A DNA stretch of 64,000 nucleotides, from the NCBI RefSeq assembly GCF_046719735.1, contig NZ_JAUTWQ010000001.1, positions 434,001 through 498,000 on the forward strand, given 5' to 3'. Below are positions 43,321-51,495 of this stretch, piece after piece. The translations under genes and the position numbers were made by a program. Within the stretch, counting starts at the first letter, position 1. Each line of letters begins with the position of its first letter. The notes under the pieces are model-generated. The model made no database searches and was not told the origin of the DNA. It saw only the letters and a list, made by a program, of their open reading frames with translations. Source of the stretch: Halobacillus_B rhizosphaerae. GTDB lineage: Bacteria > Bacillota > Bacilli > Bacillales > Halobacillaceae.

Positions 43321-44865
43321 ATGGTGACATCAACAGATAAAGGTAAGAAGGCGGATGATAAACCGCAAGCCCCAGATAAAAAAACGGAAGAAACAAAGAA
43401 AGATGTTCAACATGACACACCTATTGTAATGAAATTAGAACAAAATCGCAAAGTTATGGATGACAGAGTGGGAATTCAGCAATCCTTTGACCTTGGATTT
43501 AGGACTGTCCACGTTTATGGCCGCGAGATCAACCTTTATTACGTAACTGGATTGTGTGATACACCAGTCATTGTCGAATTACTCAGACAGCTCTTTGAGC
43601 TGAACGAAACGAGCGATAAAAAACGAACAATCTTCCAGAGGATTAAAAACGATATTCCGCACCAGCAAGTGGAAACGGTTCAAACGATTGAGAAATGTAT
43701 TACCCAAATGCTTTCAGGATTAATTGTTATTTTTATTGAAGGGGAAACAGAAGCATTAATTGTGGACGTACGTTCGTATCCGGGTAGAACCCCTGAAGAG
43801 CCAGATACGGAGAAAGTTATTCGCGGCTCAAGAGATGGATATACGGAAAATATCATAGAAAACACAGCGCTCACAAGGAGAAGAATACGAGATGAACGGC
43901 TCAGACACGAAATTATGCAGGTTGGAGTTCGGTCAAAAACTGATGTATGCATCTCATATATTGAAGATGTAGCAGATCCTGGGTTAGTTCGCTTAATAAA
44001 AGAAGAACTGCAGAATATAGATATTGATGGACTTTCCATGGCGGATAAAACCTTGGAGGAGTTTTTAGTGCAGCAGGGCAGGAATCCCTTTCCGCTAGTA
44101 AGATATACGGAGCGGCCGGATGTGGCAGCCGCTCACTTGTTTGAAGGACACGTATTAATTATGGTGGATACTTCTCCAAGCGTCATTATTACACCGACGA
44201 CTTTCTTCCATCATGTGCAGCATGCAGAAGAATACCGGCAATCGCCGGCAGTTGGGTCTTTTGTACGGTGGATCCGCTTCTTTGGGATCCTGTCTTCAGT
44301 ATTTCTACTTCCTTTATGGATGCTTTTTAATATCGATCCATCATTACTCCCTGATTCTCTCTCGTTTATCGGGCCGAATGAAGAAAGCAGCATTCCTATT
44401 GTTTATCAATTGCTAATTGCTGATTTAGGATTGGAAATGCTGAGGATAGCGGCAATTCATACTCCCACGCCGCTGTCTACAGCTATGGGTTTAATTGCCG
44501 CCGTGTTAATCGGTCAGATTGCGATCGATGTAGGGATGTTTCAGCCAGAGGTCATTTTATACGTCGCCGTTAGTGCCATCGGATCTTATTCAACTCCTAG
44601 TTATGAGTTATCTGTCGCTAATAAAATGGTCAGGGTAGGGTTGGTAATTCTTACAGCAGTTACAGGGTTGAAGGGATTGGTGATTGGGTTTACCGCGTAT
44701 GTTATCTTCCTCGCACGTACTAAATCACTGAATACTCCCTATTTATGGCCGTTTCTTCCTTTTAACGCTAAGGCAATTACACAGATCTTATTTCGTCTAT
44801 CCGTGCCGCTCTCTAAAGTCCGGCCGAGTATTGTTCATCCGCAAAATAATGATCGTCAGCCTTAA
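43321..44865 (+). CDS. spoVAF: Stage V sporulation protein AF (GerA-family)
   Basis: A 514-residue protein of the GerA/SpoVAF family. A charged, disordered N-terminus (residues 1-40, rich in Lys/Asp) is followed by a soluble domain with the family sequence IEGETEALIVDVRSYPGR and RRRIRDERLRHEIMQVGVRSKTDV. About five TM segments follow from residue ~315 (FFGILSSVFLLPLWMLF onward). Together with a FigP-type partner, SpoVAF homologues amplify ion release in germination. The ATG follows AAAGGAG with 8 bases spacing. It is the last gene of the spoVA operon, followed by a terminator. Confidence 0.94.
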   Translation: MVTSTDKGKKADDKPQAPDKKTEETKKDVQHDTPIVMKLEQNRKVMDDRVGIQQSFDLGFRTVHVYGREINLYYVTGLCDTPVIVELLRQLFELNETSDKKRTIFQRIKNDIPHQQVETVQTIEKCITQMLSGLIVIFIEGETEALIVDVRSYPGRTPEEPDTEKVIRGSRDGYTENIIENTALTRRRIRDERLRHEIMQVGVRSKTDVCISYIEDVADPGLVRLIKEELQNIDIDGLSMADKTLEEFLVQQGRNPFPLVRYTERPDVAAAHLFEGHVLIMVDTSPSVIITPTTFFHHVQHAEEYRQSPAVGSFVRWIRFFGILSSVFLLPLWMLFNIDPSLLPDSLSFIGPNEESSIPIVYQLLIADLGLEMLRIAAIHTPTPLSTAMGLIAAVLIGQIAIDVGMFQPEVILYVAVSAIGSYSTPSYELSVANKMVRVGLVILTAVTGLKGLVIGFTAYVIFLARTKSLNTPYLWPFLPFNAKAITQILFRLSVPLSKVRPSIVHPQNNDRQP

Positions 44866-44912
44866 ATCCATTGCCGGTTCCTATACGGTGTGATAAATTA
44901 AATATAATTTAT

Positions 44913-44946
44913 AATGTTCCTTATACCTAAGGAGCATTTTCTTTTT
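44913..44946 (+). terminator. Terminator of the spoVA operon
   Basis: AATGTTCCTT (44913-44922) pairs with AAGGAGCATT (44929-44938), with one G-T pair, followed by TTCTTTTT. Confidence 0.8.
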
Positions 44947-45011
44947 ATCGGAATATAGTCTTCCGCAATCCTGGACTTTACTTAAAGGCACAATTTCAAA
45001 CTAATTTTTAA

Positions 45012-45143
45012 ATGTACAGTAATTCCTTATATCAGCCAGTTCCAGCAAGTGACGTGGAAGAGGCACTTTCAGCAACTGGCTCATTTAGTGAAATAATCAA
45101 AGATCCACATGATAAGAACTATCGGCGGAAGCGCCTTGTATGA
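45012..45143 (+). other. Unassigned 43-codon frame in the spoVAF-lysA gap
   Basis: The 301-base gap (44866-45166) holds the spoVA terminator and this ATG-to-TGA frame. Its translation is protein-like and charged (VPASDVEEALSATG...KDPHDKNYRRKRLV). There is no ribosome site, and a stop immediately precedes it. The next frame continues as LYEMVRKADMYES. It may be a remnant or chance; GCCAGTT...AACTGGC within it could also form a leader hairpin for lysA. Confidence 0.25.
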
Positions 45144-45166
45144 AATGGTTAGAAAGGCGGATATGT

Positions 45167-46480
45167 ATGAATCGTGAAGTAAATGAACAAGGCGAATTAT
45201 TAATAGCAGGAATACCAGCAAAGGAACTAGCGGAGCAGTATGGAACACCCCTCTACGTATATGATGTCGAACGAATACGACAAAATGCAAGAGCATTTAT
45301 TCAAACTTTCAAAGACTACGAGGTCAGAGCCCAAGTCGCTTATGCAAGTAAAGCCTTCTCCTCAATTGCTATGCTGCAGGTGGCTAAGCAGGAAGAGCTA
45401 AGTTTAGATGTGGTCTCGGAAGGAGAACTTTATACTGCCTTAGAAGCAGAATTCCCTGTTGAAAAAATCCATATGCATGGAAATAATAAAAGTTTAAAAG
45501 AATTAGAGATGGCCGTTGATCACAAAATTGGGTGTATAGTCGTAGACAATTTTTATGAAATTGAACTTTTATCGTCCATTCTAGAACAAAAGCAGACCAC
45601 TATGGAAGTGCTCCTAAGAGTTACACCTGGAATAGAAGCGCATACCCACGACTACATTCTTACTGGGCAAGAGGATTCCAAATTCGGCTTTGATTTATCG
45701 AGTGGACAAGCTGAAGAAGCGTTTCTTAAAATAAGCCAGCAGAAGCGGTTGAAACTAAAAGGTTTGCATTGTCATATTGGGTCGCAGATATTTGAAACGA
45801 GCGGTTTTACAATGGCCACTCGTAAATTATTCCAGGCGATGCAAGACTGGAGAAAAAGGCATGGATTCTTAGCAGAAGTACTAAATCTAGGTGGTGGATT
45901 TGGTATCCAGTACACTAGTGAAGATGATCCTTTAGATTTGAACCAATATGCCCATGCTCTTATTAAGGAAGTGAAAGAGCAATCCAGCATGCTCAGCTAT
46001 CCAATGCCCGAGATTTGGATTGAACCCGGCCGGGCAATCGCTGGAGATGCAGGAGTTACTTTATATACGGTGGGCTCTATTAAAAACATTCCAGGGGTAC
46101 GCACCTACCTGTCTGTGGATGGCGGAATGACTGATAATATTAGACCGGCCCTTTATCAAGCAAAGTATGAAGCTGTTCTTGCCAGTAAAATGAATCAGCC
46201 AATGGAGCAGGAATATACAATAGCTGGTAAGTGCTGTGAATCAGGAGATATGCTAATATGGGAAGTAGAACTTCCTAAAGCGGACCATAAAGATCTTCTT
46301 GCAATGTTTAGTACCGGAGCGTATGGTTATGCTATGGCTAATAATTACAATCGGTTTCAAAAATCCGCCGTTGTCTTTGCAGAGGGCGGGGAGCACAGTT
46401 TAGTTGTTCGCCGGGAAGATTATCGAGAAATGACTCGTTTAGATTTATCTTATGAAAAGAGAGAGGGGAAACAAGCATGA
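45167..46480 (+). CDS. lysA: Diaminopimelate decarboxylase
   Basis: A 437-residue PLP enzyme of the alanine-racemase-fold group. PLP Lys is in AYASKAFSS. GLHCHIGSQIF, LNLGGGFGIQY and EPGRAIAGDAG bind the cofactor, and CCESGDMLIW carries the catalytic Cys from the partner subunit. It makes L-lysine from meso-diaminopimelate, the last lysine pathway step. The ATG at 45167 has AAAGGCGG upstream; an upstream ATG at 45140 lacks one. No recognisable lysine riboswitch precedes it. ppiB overlaps its stop as ATGA. Confidence 0.96.
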   Translation: MNREVNEQGELLIAGIPAKELAEQYGTPLYVYDVERIRQNARAFIQTFKDYEVRAQVAYASKAFSSIAMLQVAKQEELSLDVVSEGELYTALEAEFPVEKIHMHGNNKSLKELEMAVDHKIGCIVVDNFYEIELLSSILEQKQTTMEVLLRVTPGIEAHTHDYILTGQEDSKFGFDLSSGQAEEAFLKISQQKRLKLKGLHCHIGSQIFETSGFTMATRKLFQAMQDWRKRHGFLAEVLNLGGGFGIQYTSEDDPLDLNQYAHALIKEVKEQSSMLSYPMPEIWIEPGRAIAGDAGVTLYTVGSIKNIPGVRTYLSVDGGMTDNIRPALYQAKYEAVLASKMNQPMEQEYTIAGKCCESGDMLIWEVELPKADHKDLLAMFSTGAYGYAMANNYNRFQKSAVVFAEGGEHSLVVRREDYREMTRLDLSYEKREGKQA

Positions 46481-46908
46481 AACAAGCTGTAATTCAATTT
46501 GAAAACGGGGAACGAATGGAAATAGAACTTTACGAGGAAGCTGCGCCAAATACAGTAGCAAACTTTGAAAAATTGGCAAATGATGAATTTTATGATGGTC
46601 TGACTTTCCACAGAGTCATTCCAGATTTCGTTATTCAAGGCGGATGTCCAAAGGGAAATGGGACTGGAGGTCCAGGCTATACAATTAAATGTGAAACAGA
46701 AGGAAATCCCCATAAACATGAGCGCGGAAGTCTTTCCATGGCGCATGCAGGTAAAGATACAGGGGGGAGTCAGTTTTTCGTATGCCATTCTCCTCAGCCG
46801 CATTTAGATGGCCGCCATACTGTGTTTGGTAAGGTTATTGACGGAGTAGAAATTGTGGATCGTGTACGTCCAGGAGATGTCATGCAGAAAGTAAGAGTTT
46901 CTGAATAA
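46477..46908 (+). CDS. ppiB: Peptidyl-prolyl cis-trans isomerase B (cyclophilin)
   Basis: A 143-residue single-domain cyclophilin. The catalytic Arg is in FHRVIPDFVIQGG. GSLSMAHAGKDTGGSQFFVC and HLDGRHTVFGKVIDG complete the active site. It has no signal peptide, so it acts in the cytoplasm, speeding proline isomerisation in folding proteins. The ATG overlaps the lysA TGA (ATGA), with AGAGAGGGG upstream, so translation is coupled. The lysA-ppiB neighbourhood is conserved in B. subtilis. Confidence 0.96.
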   Translation: MKQAVIQFENGERMEIELYEEAAPNTVANFEKLANDEFYDGLTFHRVIPDFVIQGGCPKGNGTGGPGYTIKCETEGNPHKHERGSLSMAHAGKDTGGSQFFVCHSPQPHLDGRHTVFGKVIDGVEIVDRVRPGDVMQKVRVSE

Positions 46909-46918
46909 CCATTGAGTT

Positions 46919-47365
46919 ATGATTTCTTTAATCACGCTTATTTTCATTGCTGCGCCTGTCAGTTTACTCATCCATGAACTGGGCCACGTGACGGTGGCTC
47001 TTTTCTTAGGTGCGGAGAATTCGCTTATATCATTAGGAAGCGGACAGGAAATTTTAAAAGGGAGGATAGGGAAACTTGATTTCCGTATCCACCTTTTTCT
47101 TTTCCATGGTGCTTATTCATTAAATGAAAATAAGCAATCCTTCACTAATTCCCAGCAGGCCCTCATCAGCATGGGAGGTCCAGTGATGAATGTTTGTTTA
47201 TCCGCTGCTCTTTATTTTACAGGAATTTCTCAACTATCTGTCCTGCTCCACTGGCTCTTTTTATTTAATCTTTATTTAGCCGTCGTTAATTTGGTGCCGA
47301 TCAGTATTAAAGGGCGAAAATCTGATGGCTATCGAATTGTGAAATGCTTTATAAAACCAAAATAA
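46919..47365 (+). CDS. Small M50-type (site-2-protease-like) membrane peptidase
   Basis: A 148-residue membrane protein with about four hydrophobic segments. The zinc motif HELGH (His19, Glu20, His23) lies in the first helix. A second conserved element, NLVPISIKGRKSDGYRI, supplies the Asp expected in the C-terminal motif, with the usual NPxxDG reduced to NLVP...SDG. It has no PDZ domain, making it a minimal intramembrane protease or a relative. The ribosome site is weak and the gene starts 10 bases after ppiB. Substrate unknown. Confidence 0.75.
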   Translation: MISLITLIFIAAPVSLLIHELGHVTVALFLGAENSLISLGSGQEILKGRIGKLDFRIHLFLFHGAYSLNENKQSFTNSQQALISMGGPVMNVCLSAALYFTGISQLSVLLHWLFLFNLYLAVVNLVPISIKGRKSDGYRIVKCFIKPK

Positions 47366-47442
47366 AACGGCCAGGTTGAATCTTCTTTAAAATTCATATA
47401 TGCTAATGCCTAGGTGTTAAAGACTGCAAACGGAGGAACTGG

Positions 47443-47529
47443 ATGCAAAAGAAAAATTTGACATTACTCGTTATTTTGGTAACGCTGAGTTTAGTATGGG
47501 GTTTAATCCAGATTATTTGGATCCTCTAG
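47443..47529 (+). CDS. Small single-pass membrane protein (28 aa)
   Basis: The frame reads MQKKNLTLLVILVTLSLVWG, then seven hydrophobic residues and TAG. It has a basic three-residue head and one TM helix. GGAGGAACTGG precedes the ATG at ideal spacing, which is the main evidence that it is translated. It lies between the M50 gene and a second tiny membrane protein gene. I do not recognise a family. Confidence 0.55.
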   Translation: MQKKNLTLLVILVTLSLVWGLIQIIWIL

Positions 47530-47558
47530 GCTGTGAACAACTATAAAGGGTGATGACA

Positions 47559-47657
47559 TTGAATGAGAGTAACAACCATGAGAAACGACTGTTTTGGCTA
47601 ATGATGATCGTAGCCATCATTTTTCTATTGTCGTTGCTTGGCAAGTTATTTTCGTAA
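47559..47657 (+). CDS. Small single-pass membrane protein (32 aa)
   Basis: The TTG at 47559 follows AAAGGG with 8 bases spacing; an in-frame ATG at 47553 is too close. The product has a polar head (NESNNHEKR), one TM helix (LFWLMMIVAIIFLLSLLG) and ends KLFS. ribT starts 13 bases after the stop, so co-transcription is likely. The family is not recognised. The ribosome site and the amphipathic layout support translation. Confidence 0.5.
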   Translation: MNESNNHEKRLFWLMMIVAIIFLLSLLGKLFS

Positions 47658-47670
47658 TTGAGGGGTAACT

Positions 47671-48033
47671 ATGTTAATTAGATATAAGAAATCATTAGAA
47701 AAGATTGCAATGGGACTTCTATCCTTCATGCCTGAAGAGAAAGATGTGAAAAGACTTCAGGAAACAATAAAAGAATATGAGACCAACGAAAATTGGCATT
47801 TGTTTTTATGGAAAGAAGAGGACATTTTAGGAACTGTCGGGGTTCGTCTGGAAGGAAATAATGCGATCATACAGCATGTTTCCGTTAACCCTTCCCATCG
47901 AAATATGGGGATTGGCAAAAAAATGATCCAGAAGGCACGTGACAATTTCGAAAACCAATATTATGTTTGTGCGGATGCGGCTACTGAGTCATTTGTAGAA
48001 AAATGTGAAGAAGGCGCATCATCACAAATATAG
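47671..48033 (+). CDS. ribT: RibT, GNAT-family protein
   Basis: A 120-residue GNAT domain protein, near the 124 residues of B. subtilis RibT. The acetyl-CoA loop is NPSHRNMGIGKKMIQKA, after the strand IIQHVSVNPS. In B. subtilis ribT ends the riboflavin operon, but its product is not essential for riboflavin synthesis. Here the ribDEAH genes are missing at this position, leaving ribT alone before ypuF and scpA. GAGGGGTAA lies before the ATG. A strong terminator follows directly. Confidence 0.85.
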   Translation: MLIRYKKSLEKIAMGLLSFMPEEKDVKRLQETIKEYETNENWHLFLWKEEDILGTVGVRLEGNNAIIQHVSVNPSHRNMGIGKKMIQKARDNFENQYYVCADAATESFVEKCEEGASSQI

Positions 48034-48038
48034 CAGGC

Positions 48039-48068
48039 AGGGGGGTGTCAACTGACACCTCCTTTTCC
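48039..48068. terminator. Terminator between ribT and ypuF
   Basis: AGGGGGGTGTCA (48039-48050) pairs with TGACACCTCCTTT (48053-48065) around a 2-base gap, followed by T-rich sequence. Confidence 0.85.
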
Positions 48069-48088
48069 TTTGCCGCCAGTACTCTAGT

Positions 48089-48556
48089 TTATCTGTTTCT
48101 TCGTTTATGTTTCTCGATTAAATAGATGTCTGTAAGATCGCTCTTGCTTGCGTAATCAACCTTCCACATTTCGCATTGCTGCAGAACTAGGTTTAATAAT
48201 TCTGGATCTTTAATGGGCAGCATAAGACTTTGATAAGGAGCATCGGATTGAATACGTGTATATTCTTCGTTCAACTGCTGAGTCAGTGCATCTGGATCAA
48301 TTCCTAAGTTCAAGGTGACCTCTGTTTGACTGCTTAGCCTATCGATGGATCTCTTCATGAGGATAGCTGCTCCCTTGTTATTTCCGCGGCGGTAATGGTA
48401 CATACTAACGGCTATTTGAATCAACAGAACCCACACAGAATCACGTTGTCTAGGTTCTGTAGCTTTCCAATAGTCTTCAAGCACTTCATGACACTCGAAG
48501 TAGTCTCTCGTCCCATGGAAATGGGCTAAGTATTCGATATAGGCTTGAGGATACAT
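48089..48556 (-). CDS. ypuF: YpuF, DUF309 family protein
   Basis: A 155-residue, mostly helical protein with the DUF309 signature HFHGTRDYFECHEVLEDYWK, followed by WVLLIQIAVSMYHYRRGN. Function unknown. The conserved His and Glu residues suggest metal binding, as proposed for the family. The minus-strand ATG at 48556 follows GGAGGGAAAG. It is convergent with ribT and divergent from scpA. Orientation is opposite to its neighbours, and it is transcribed alone. Confidence 0.9.
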   Translation of the reverse strand: MYPQAYIEYLAHFHGTRDYFECHEVLEDYWKATEPRQRDSVWVLLIQIAVSMYHYRRGNNKGAAILMKRSIDRLSSQTEVTLNLGIDPDALTQQLNEEYTRIQSDAPYQSLMLPIKDPELLNLVLQQCEMWKVDYASKSDLTDIYLIEKHKRRNR

Positions 48557-48782
48557 AGGCTTTCCCTCCCTACGGTTATTGTATAAGGTGAATAAAGGAA
48601 GGACAAGCGACTGATTTTTAATTAAGGATTTCTCTGATAAAATGGGGATAGGTTCAGGGGTAGACTCCTTATAGGTCTGCCGTATCTGAAACTTGGTATG
48701 AAGTTGTGCAGATTAAACCTGATAAAATGTAACATTTTCTTTAAATAAATGTTTTTAGAACCATTAGAAAAGGAAGAATGAT

Positions 48783-49535
48783 ATGGCCCATAGTTACAAA
48801 GTTAAAGTTGATGCATTTGAAGGACCTCTAGATCTCTTACTCCATTTAATCAATAGATATGAAATAGAAATTTATGATATCCCCGTTTCTGAAATTACAG
48901 AACAATATATGAACTATATTCATACCATGCAAAAGTTAGAACTGGACATTGCTAGTGAATACCTCGTGATGGCAGCGAGTTTACTTGCAATAAAAAGTCA
49001 GATGCTTCTTCCTAACTCCTCAATAGAAGACGAAATGGAAGAAGAAATGGAAGAGGATCCCCGTGATGAATTAATGCGCCGGCTCATTGAATATCGTAAA
49101 TATAAACAAGCTGCAGAAAATTTAAAGGAAAAAGAAGTACAGGCAAATCGGATCTATACTAGACCTCAGATGAGTGACGAAACAGAACCGGAAGACAAGC
49201 CTGACATAAGACCCGGGGAAGCTTCCATATACGATATGATCCAAGCGATGGGGAAATTGCTCTCTAAAGATAAAGAAACACAATCGCAAGAGACTAAAAT
49301 CAAACGAGATGAGGTTTCTATCCAGACAAGAATGGATGAAATTCTCTCGAACGTGCAGAGCAGTAAAGATGGAACAGCATTCTTCCAGCTTTTTAAAGAT
49401 CGTACCCGCCCCCATATAGTTGTTACATTTATGGCATTACTGGAGCTTATGAAGAGTAATGATGTCATTTGCGTACAACAGCAGCATTTCGAAGAATTAG
49501 TCGTGTTTAAGATGGAGGATGCCCCATGGAATTAA
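48783..49535 (+). CDS. scpA: Segregation and condensation protein A
   Basis: A 250-residue kleisin. The N-terminal SMC-neck-binding domain begins with KVDAFEGPLDLLLHLINRYEIEIYDIPV. The acidic middle (EDEMEEEMEEDPRDELMRRL) binds ScpB, and the C-terminal winged helix has VVTFMALLELMKSNDVICVQQQHFEELVVF. With ScpB and Smc it compacts and separates chromosomes. The ATG follows AAAAGGAAG. It overlaps scpB by 10 bases, a conserved arrangement. Confidence 0.96.
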   Translation: MAHSYKVKVDAFEGPLDLLLHLINRYEIEIYDIPVSEITEQYMNYIHTMQKLELDIASEYLVMAASLLAIKSQMLLPNSSIEDEMEEEMEEDPRDELMRRLIEYRKYKQAAENLKEKEVQANRIYTRPQMSDETEPEDKPDIRPGEASIYDMIQAMGKLLSKDKETQSQETKIKRDEVSIQTRMDEILSNVQSSKDGTAFFQLFKDRTRPHIVVTFMALLELMKSNDVICVQQQHFEELVVFKMEDAPWN

Positions 49536-50134
49536 AGAAATATAAAGCAATTATAGAAGGATTACTCTTTGCTTCTGGCGAAGAAGGGGTTACGTGGAAT
49601 AAGCTTGCCCAGCTATTAGAAACAGACAAGCAGACAATTGAGGAAGTCGTAGCAGAAATGGTAAACGACTACGAAGATGAAGAGCGTGGTATAAGAATTA
49701 TGACCTCTAATGACACGCTCCATCTAACTACTAAACCTGAACATGCTTCTTATTATAAAAAGTTTTTAAACGCACCAGGTACTACTCGTTTATCGCAAGC
49801 TGCTTTAGAAACATTGGCGATTGTTGCATATCAGCAGCCAATTACCCGAGTTGAAATTGATGATTTAAGAGGTGTGAAAAGCGACCGCGCTGTGCAAACA
49901 CTGATGAACAGGGGTCTCATTGATGAAAAGGGCCGAAAAGAAGCTGTCGGACGTCCGATGCTTTTTGGTACCACTAAGGATTTTCTAATATACTTTGGAC
50001 TCACTTCTATAGAGGATTTACCTCCGTTGTCTGAACTCAATGAAGAGGAGGAAGTGGAAGAAGAAGCTGAATTATTTTTTGAGCGCTTTCAAGATTTGGA
50101 AGCAAGTCCTAATGGGAGTAATGAGGAGCAATAA
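49526..50134 (+). CDS. scpB: Segregation and condensation protein B
   Basis: A 202-residue kleisin-associated protein with two winged-helix domains. ILEGLLFASGEEGVT-type sequence opens the first, and LSQAALETLAIVAYQQPITRVEIDDLRGV and GRKEAVGRPMLFGTTKDFLIYFGL form the second. A long acidic tail follows (EEEEVEEEAELFFERF). It dimerises and regulates Smc-ScpA. It starts inside scpA and is translationally coupled. A terminator of the shared-stem family follows 47 bases later. Confidence 0.96.
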   Translation: MELKKYKAIIEGLLFASGEEGVTWNKLAQLLETDKQTIEEVVAEMVNDYEDEERGIRIMTSNDTLHLTTKPEHASYYKKFLNAPGTTRLSQAALETLAIVAYQQPITRVEIDDLRGVKSDRAVQTLMNRGLIDEKGRKEAVGRPMLFGTTKDFLIYFGLTSIEDLPPLSELNEEEEVEEEAELFFERFQDLEASPNGSNEEQ

Positions 50135-50181
50135 AGAGCTAAAGATAGGGTTACCTGTCATGGGCACATAACTGAATCAGC

Positions 50182-50215
50182 AAACCTGAATCCAGCTAGG
50201 GTTCGGGTTTTTTTA
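50182..50215 (+). terminator. Terminator of the CCCGAA-stem family after scpB
   Basis: AAACCTGAATCC (50182-50193) pairs with GGGTTCGGGTTT (50199-50210) through several G-T pairs, followed by TTTT. Confidence 0.88.
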
Positions 50216-50338
50216 TGGTTCATATTCTTTTGCCTCATCATCCTTCTAACTGACCTTCAATTCACTACGTTTTGTCAGCTCCTAGATAAGGACTCTTCCT
50301 GCTTGTCACATTCTCTTTAGGAAATGGACGAGGGATTC

Positions 50339-50367
50339 TCATAAGCTTGTACCTTCCTGCATAAAGT
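50339..50367 (+). promoter_or_regulatory. Weak candidate sigma-E promoter of dacB
   Basis: A TCATAAG element near 50338 and CATAAAGT at 50360-50367 resemble the sigma-E -35 and -10 (CATACAMT), with two -10 mismatches. In B. subtilis dacB-spmAB is a mother-cell sigma-E operon. Confidence 0.3.
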
Positions 50368-50400
50368 TAACCAAATGACTAGAATAAGGAGGGACACCTC

Positions 50401-51495
50401 TTGAGAAAGTGTCTTATGATGGTATTTCTTGTGATTGTTATCTTTCAACTTTCATTTACTCCTTCGATCCAGGCAGCACCTGATATTTCCGTATCAGCGG
50501 AGCATGCTGTTTTAATGGATGCTAAATCAGGACGAGTATTATATGAAAAGAAAGCGTATGATCCCTCATTAATAGCTAGTACCACCAAAATCATGACTGC
50601 TATTATCGCAATAGAGTCAGGCAAGCTTGATGAGAAAGTCAAAGTTAGCGAGCGAGCAGTAAGAACAGAGGGGTCTTCCATATATTTAACAGAAAAAGAA
50701 AAAATCCCTCTCAAGGACCTCGTTTATGGCTTAATGCTTAGATCAGGAAATGATTCAGCTGTAGCAATTGCAGAACATGTAGGAGGCAGTCTAGAAGGAT
50801 TTACTTACTTAATGAATCAAAAAGCTGAATGGTTAGGGATGAATGCTTCTCATTTTGAAAATCCCCACGGTTTAGATGGAGAGACTCATTATTCTAGCGC
50901 TTATGATTTAGCTTTGCTTATGTCTTATGCAATGAAAAATAAGACTTTTCGTGAAGTTACCGGGAGCGAAAGCTATCAATCGCAAAACCGAGATTATCCC
51001 TGGAGAAACAAAAATAAATTGTTAACGATGTATTATGACCCTGCTACGGGGGGGAAGACAGGATATACCAAAAAGGCGGGTCGCAGCCTCGTCAGCAGTG
51101 CTGAAAAGAACGGGATGGAATTAGTGGCTGTAACATTGAATGCTCCTGATGATTGGAATGATCATCAGCGGATGTTTGAATGGGGATTTGATCATTTTAA
51201 GACCGTCCAGCTTCAGAAGCAAGGGGCTGTGGAAGCAAATGGGCAGCGTTACTACCTTCCGCGGGACGTCTTCTTTCCGTTAACGGATGAAGAACGGTCA
51301 GACCTTCAATCTACATTTTATCGCTATTCTTCTCCACCCATTGAACAGAATCTGGCAGGGGTGCGTGAATTTATGGTTGGGCAGACTCCGCTCCTAAAAA
51401 CGGCTGTACTATATAAACGTCCAGCAGGATCTGTTTTTACAGAATACAAGAACTTTTTAGGGCATTTGCTGGGGGTGTCCCCGTGGTCAACCTAA
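50401..51495 (+). CDS. dacB: Sporulation D-alanyl-D-alanine carboxypeptidase DacB (PBP5*)
   Basis: A 364-residue S11 carboxypeptidase. Residues 1-25 are a signal peptide ending IQA. Active-site motifs are Ser60-Thr-Thr-Lys63, SGNDSAVAIAEHVGG and GGKTGYT. The C-terminal domain is followed by a hydrophobic tail. In B. subtilis it controls cross-linking of the spore cortex and acts in the mother cell. The start is TTG at 50401, ~7 bases after AAGGAGGG. The last 13 bases overlap spmA. The dacB-spmA-spmB operon is conserved. Confidence 0.95.
   Translation: MRKCLMMVFLVIVIFQLSFTPSIQAAPDISVSAEHAVLMDAKSGRVLYEKKAYDPSLIASTTKIMTAIIAIESGKLDEKVKVSERAVRTEGSSIYLTEKEKIPLKDLVYGLMLRSGNDSAVAIAEHVGGSLEGFTYLMNQKAEWLGMNASHFENPHGLDGETHYSSAYDLALLMSYAMKNKTFREVTGSESYQSQNRDYPWRNKNKLLTMYYDPATGGKTGYTKKAGRSLVSSAEKNGMELVAVTLNAPDDWNDHQRMFEWGFDHFKTVQLQKQGAVEANGQRYYLPRDVFFPLTDEERSDLQSTFYRYSSPPIEQNLAGVREFMVGQTPLLKTAVLYKRPAGSVFTEYKNFLGHLLGVSPWST

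Noticed and set aside
44866..45166. Lysine riboswitch (L box) upstream of lysA
   Set aside because: None of the ordered conserved elements of the lysine class could be found; only one short stem is visible.
47553..47657. ATG at 47553 as start of the second tiny membrane protein
   Set aside because: It is only two bases from the AAAGGG ribosome site; the TTG at 47559 has normal spacing.
9023..50215. Repeated CCCGAA stems as a CRISPR array or mobile repeat cluster
   Set aside because: The copies are kilobases apart, each directly after a gene and followed by T-runs. They behave as terminators, not as an array.
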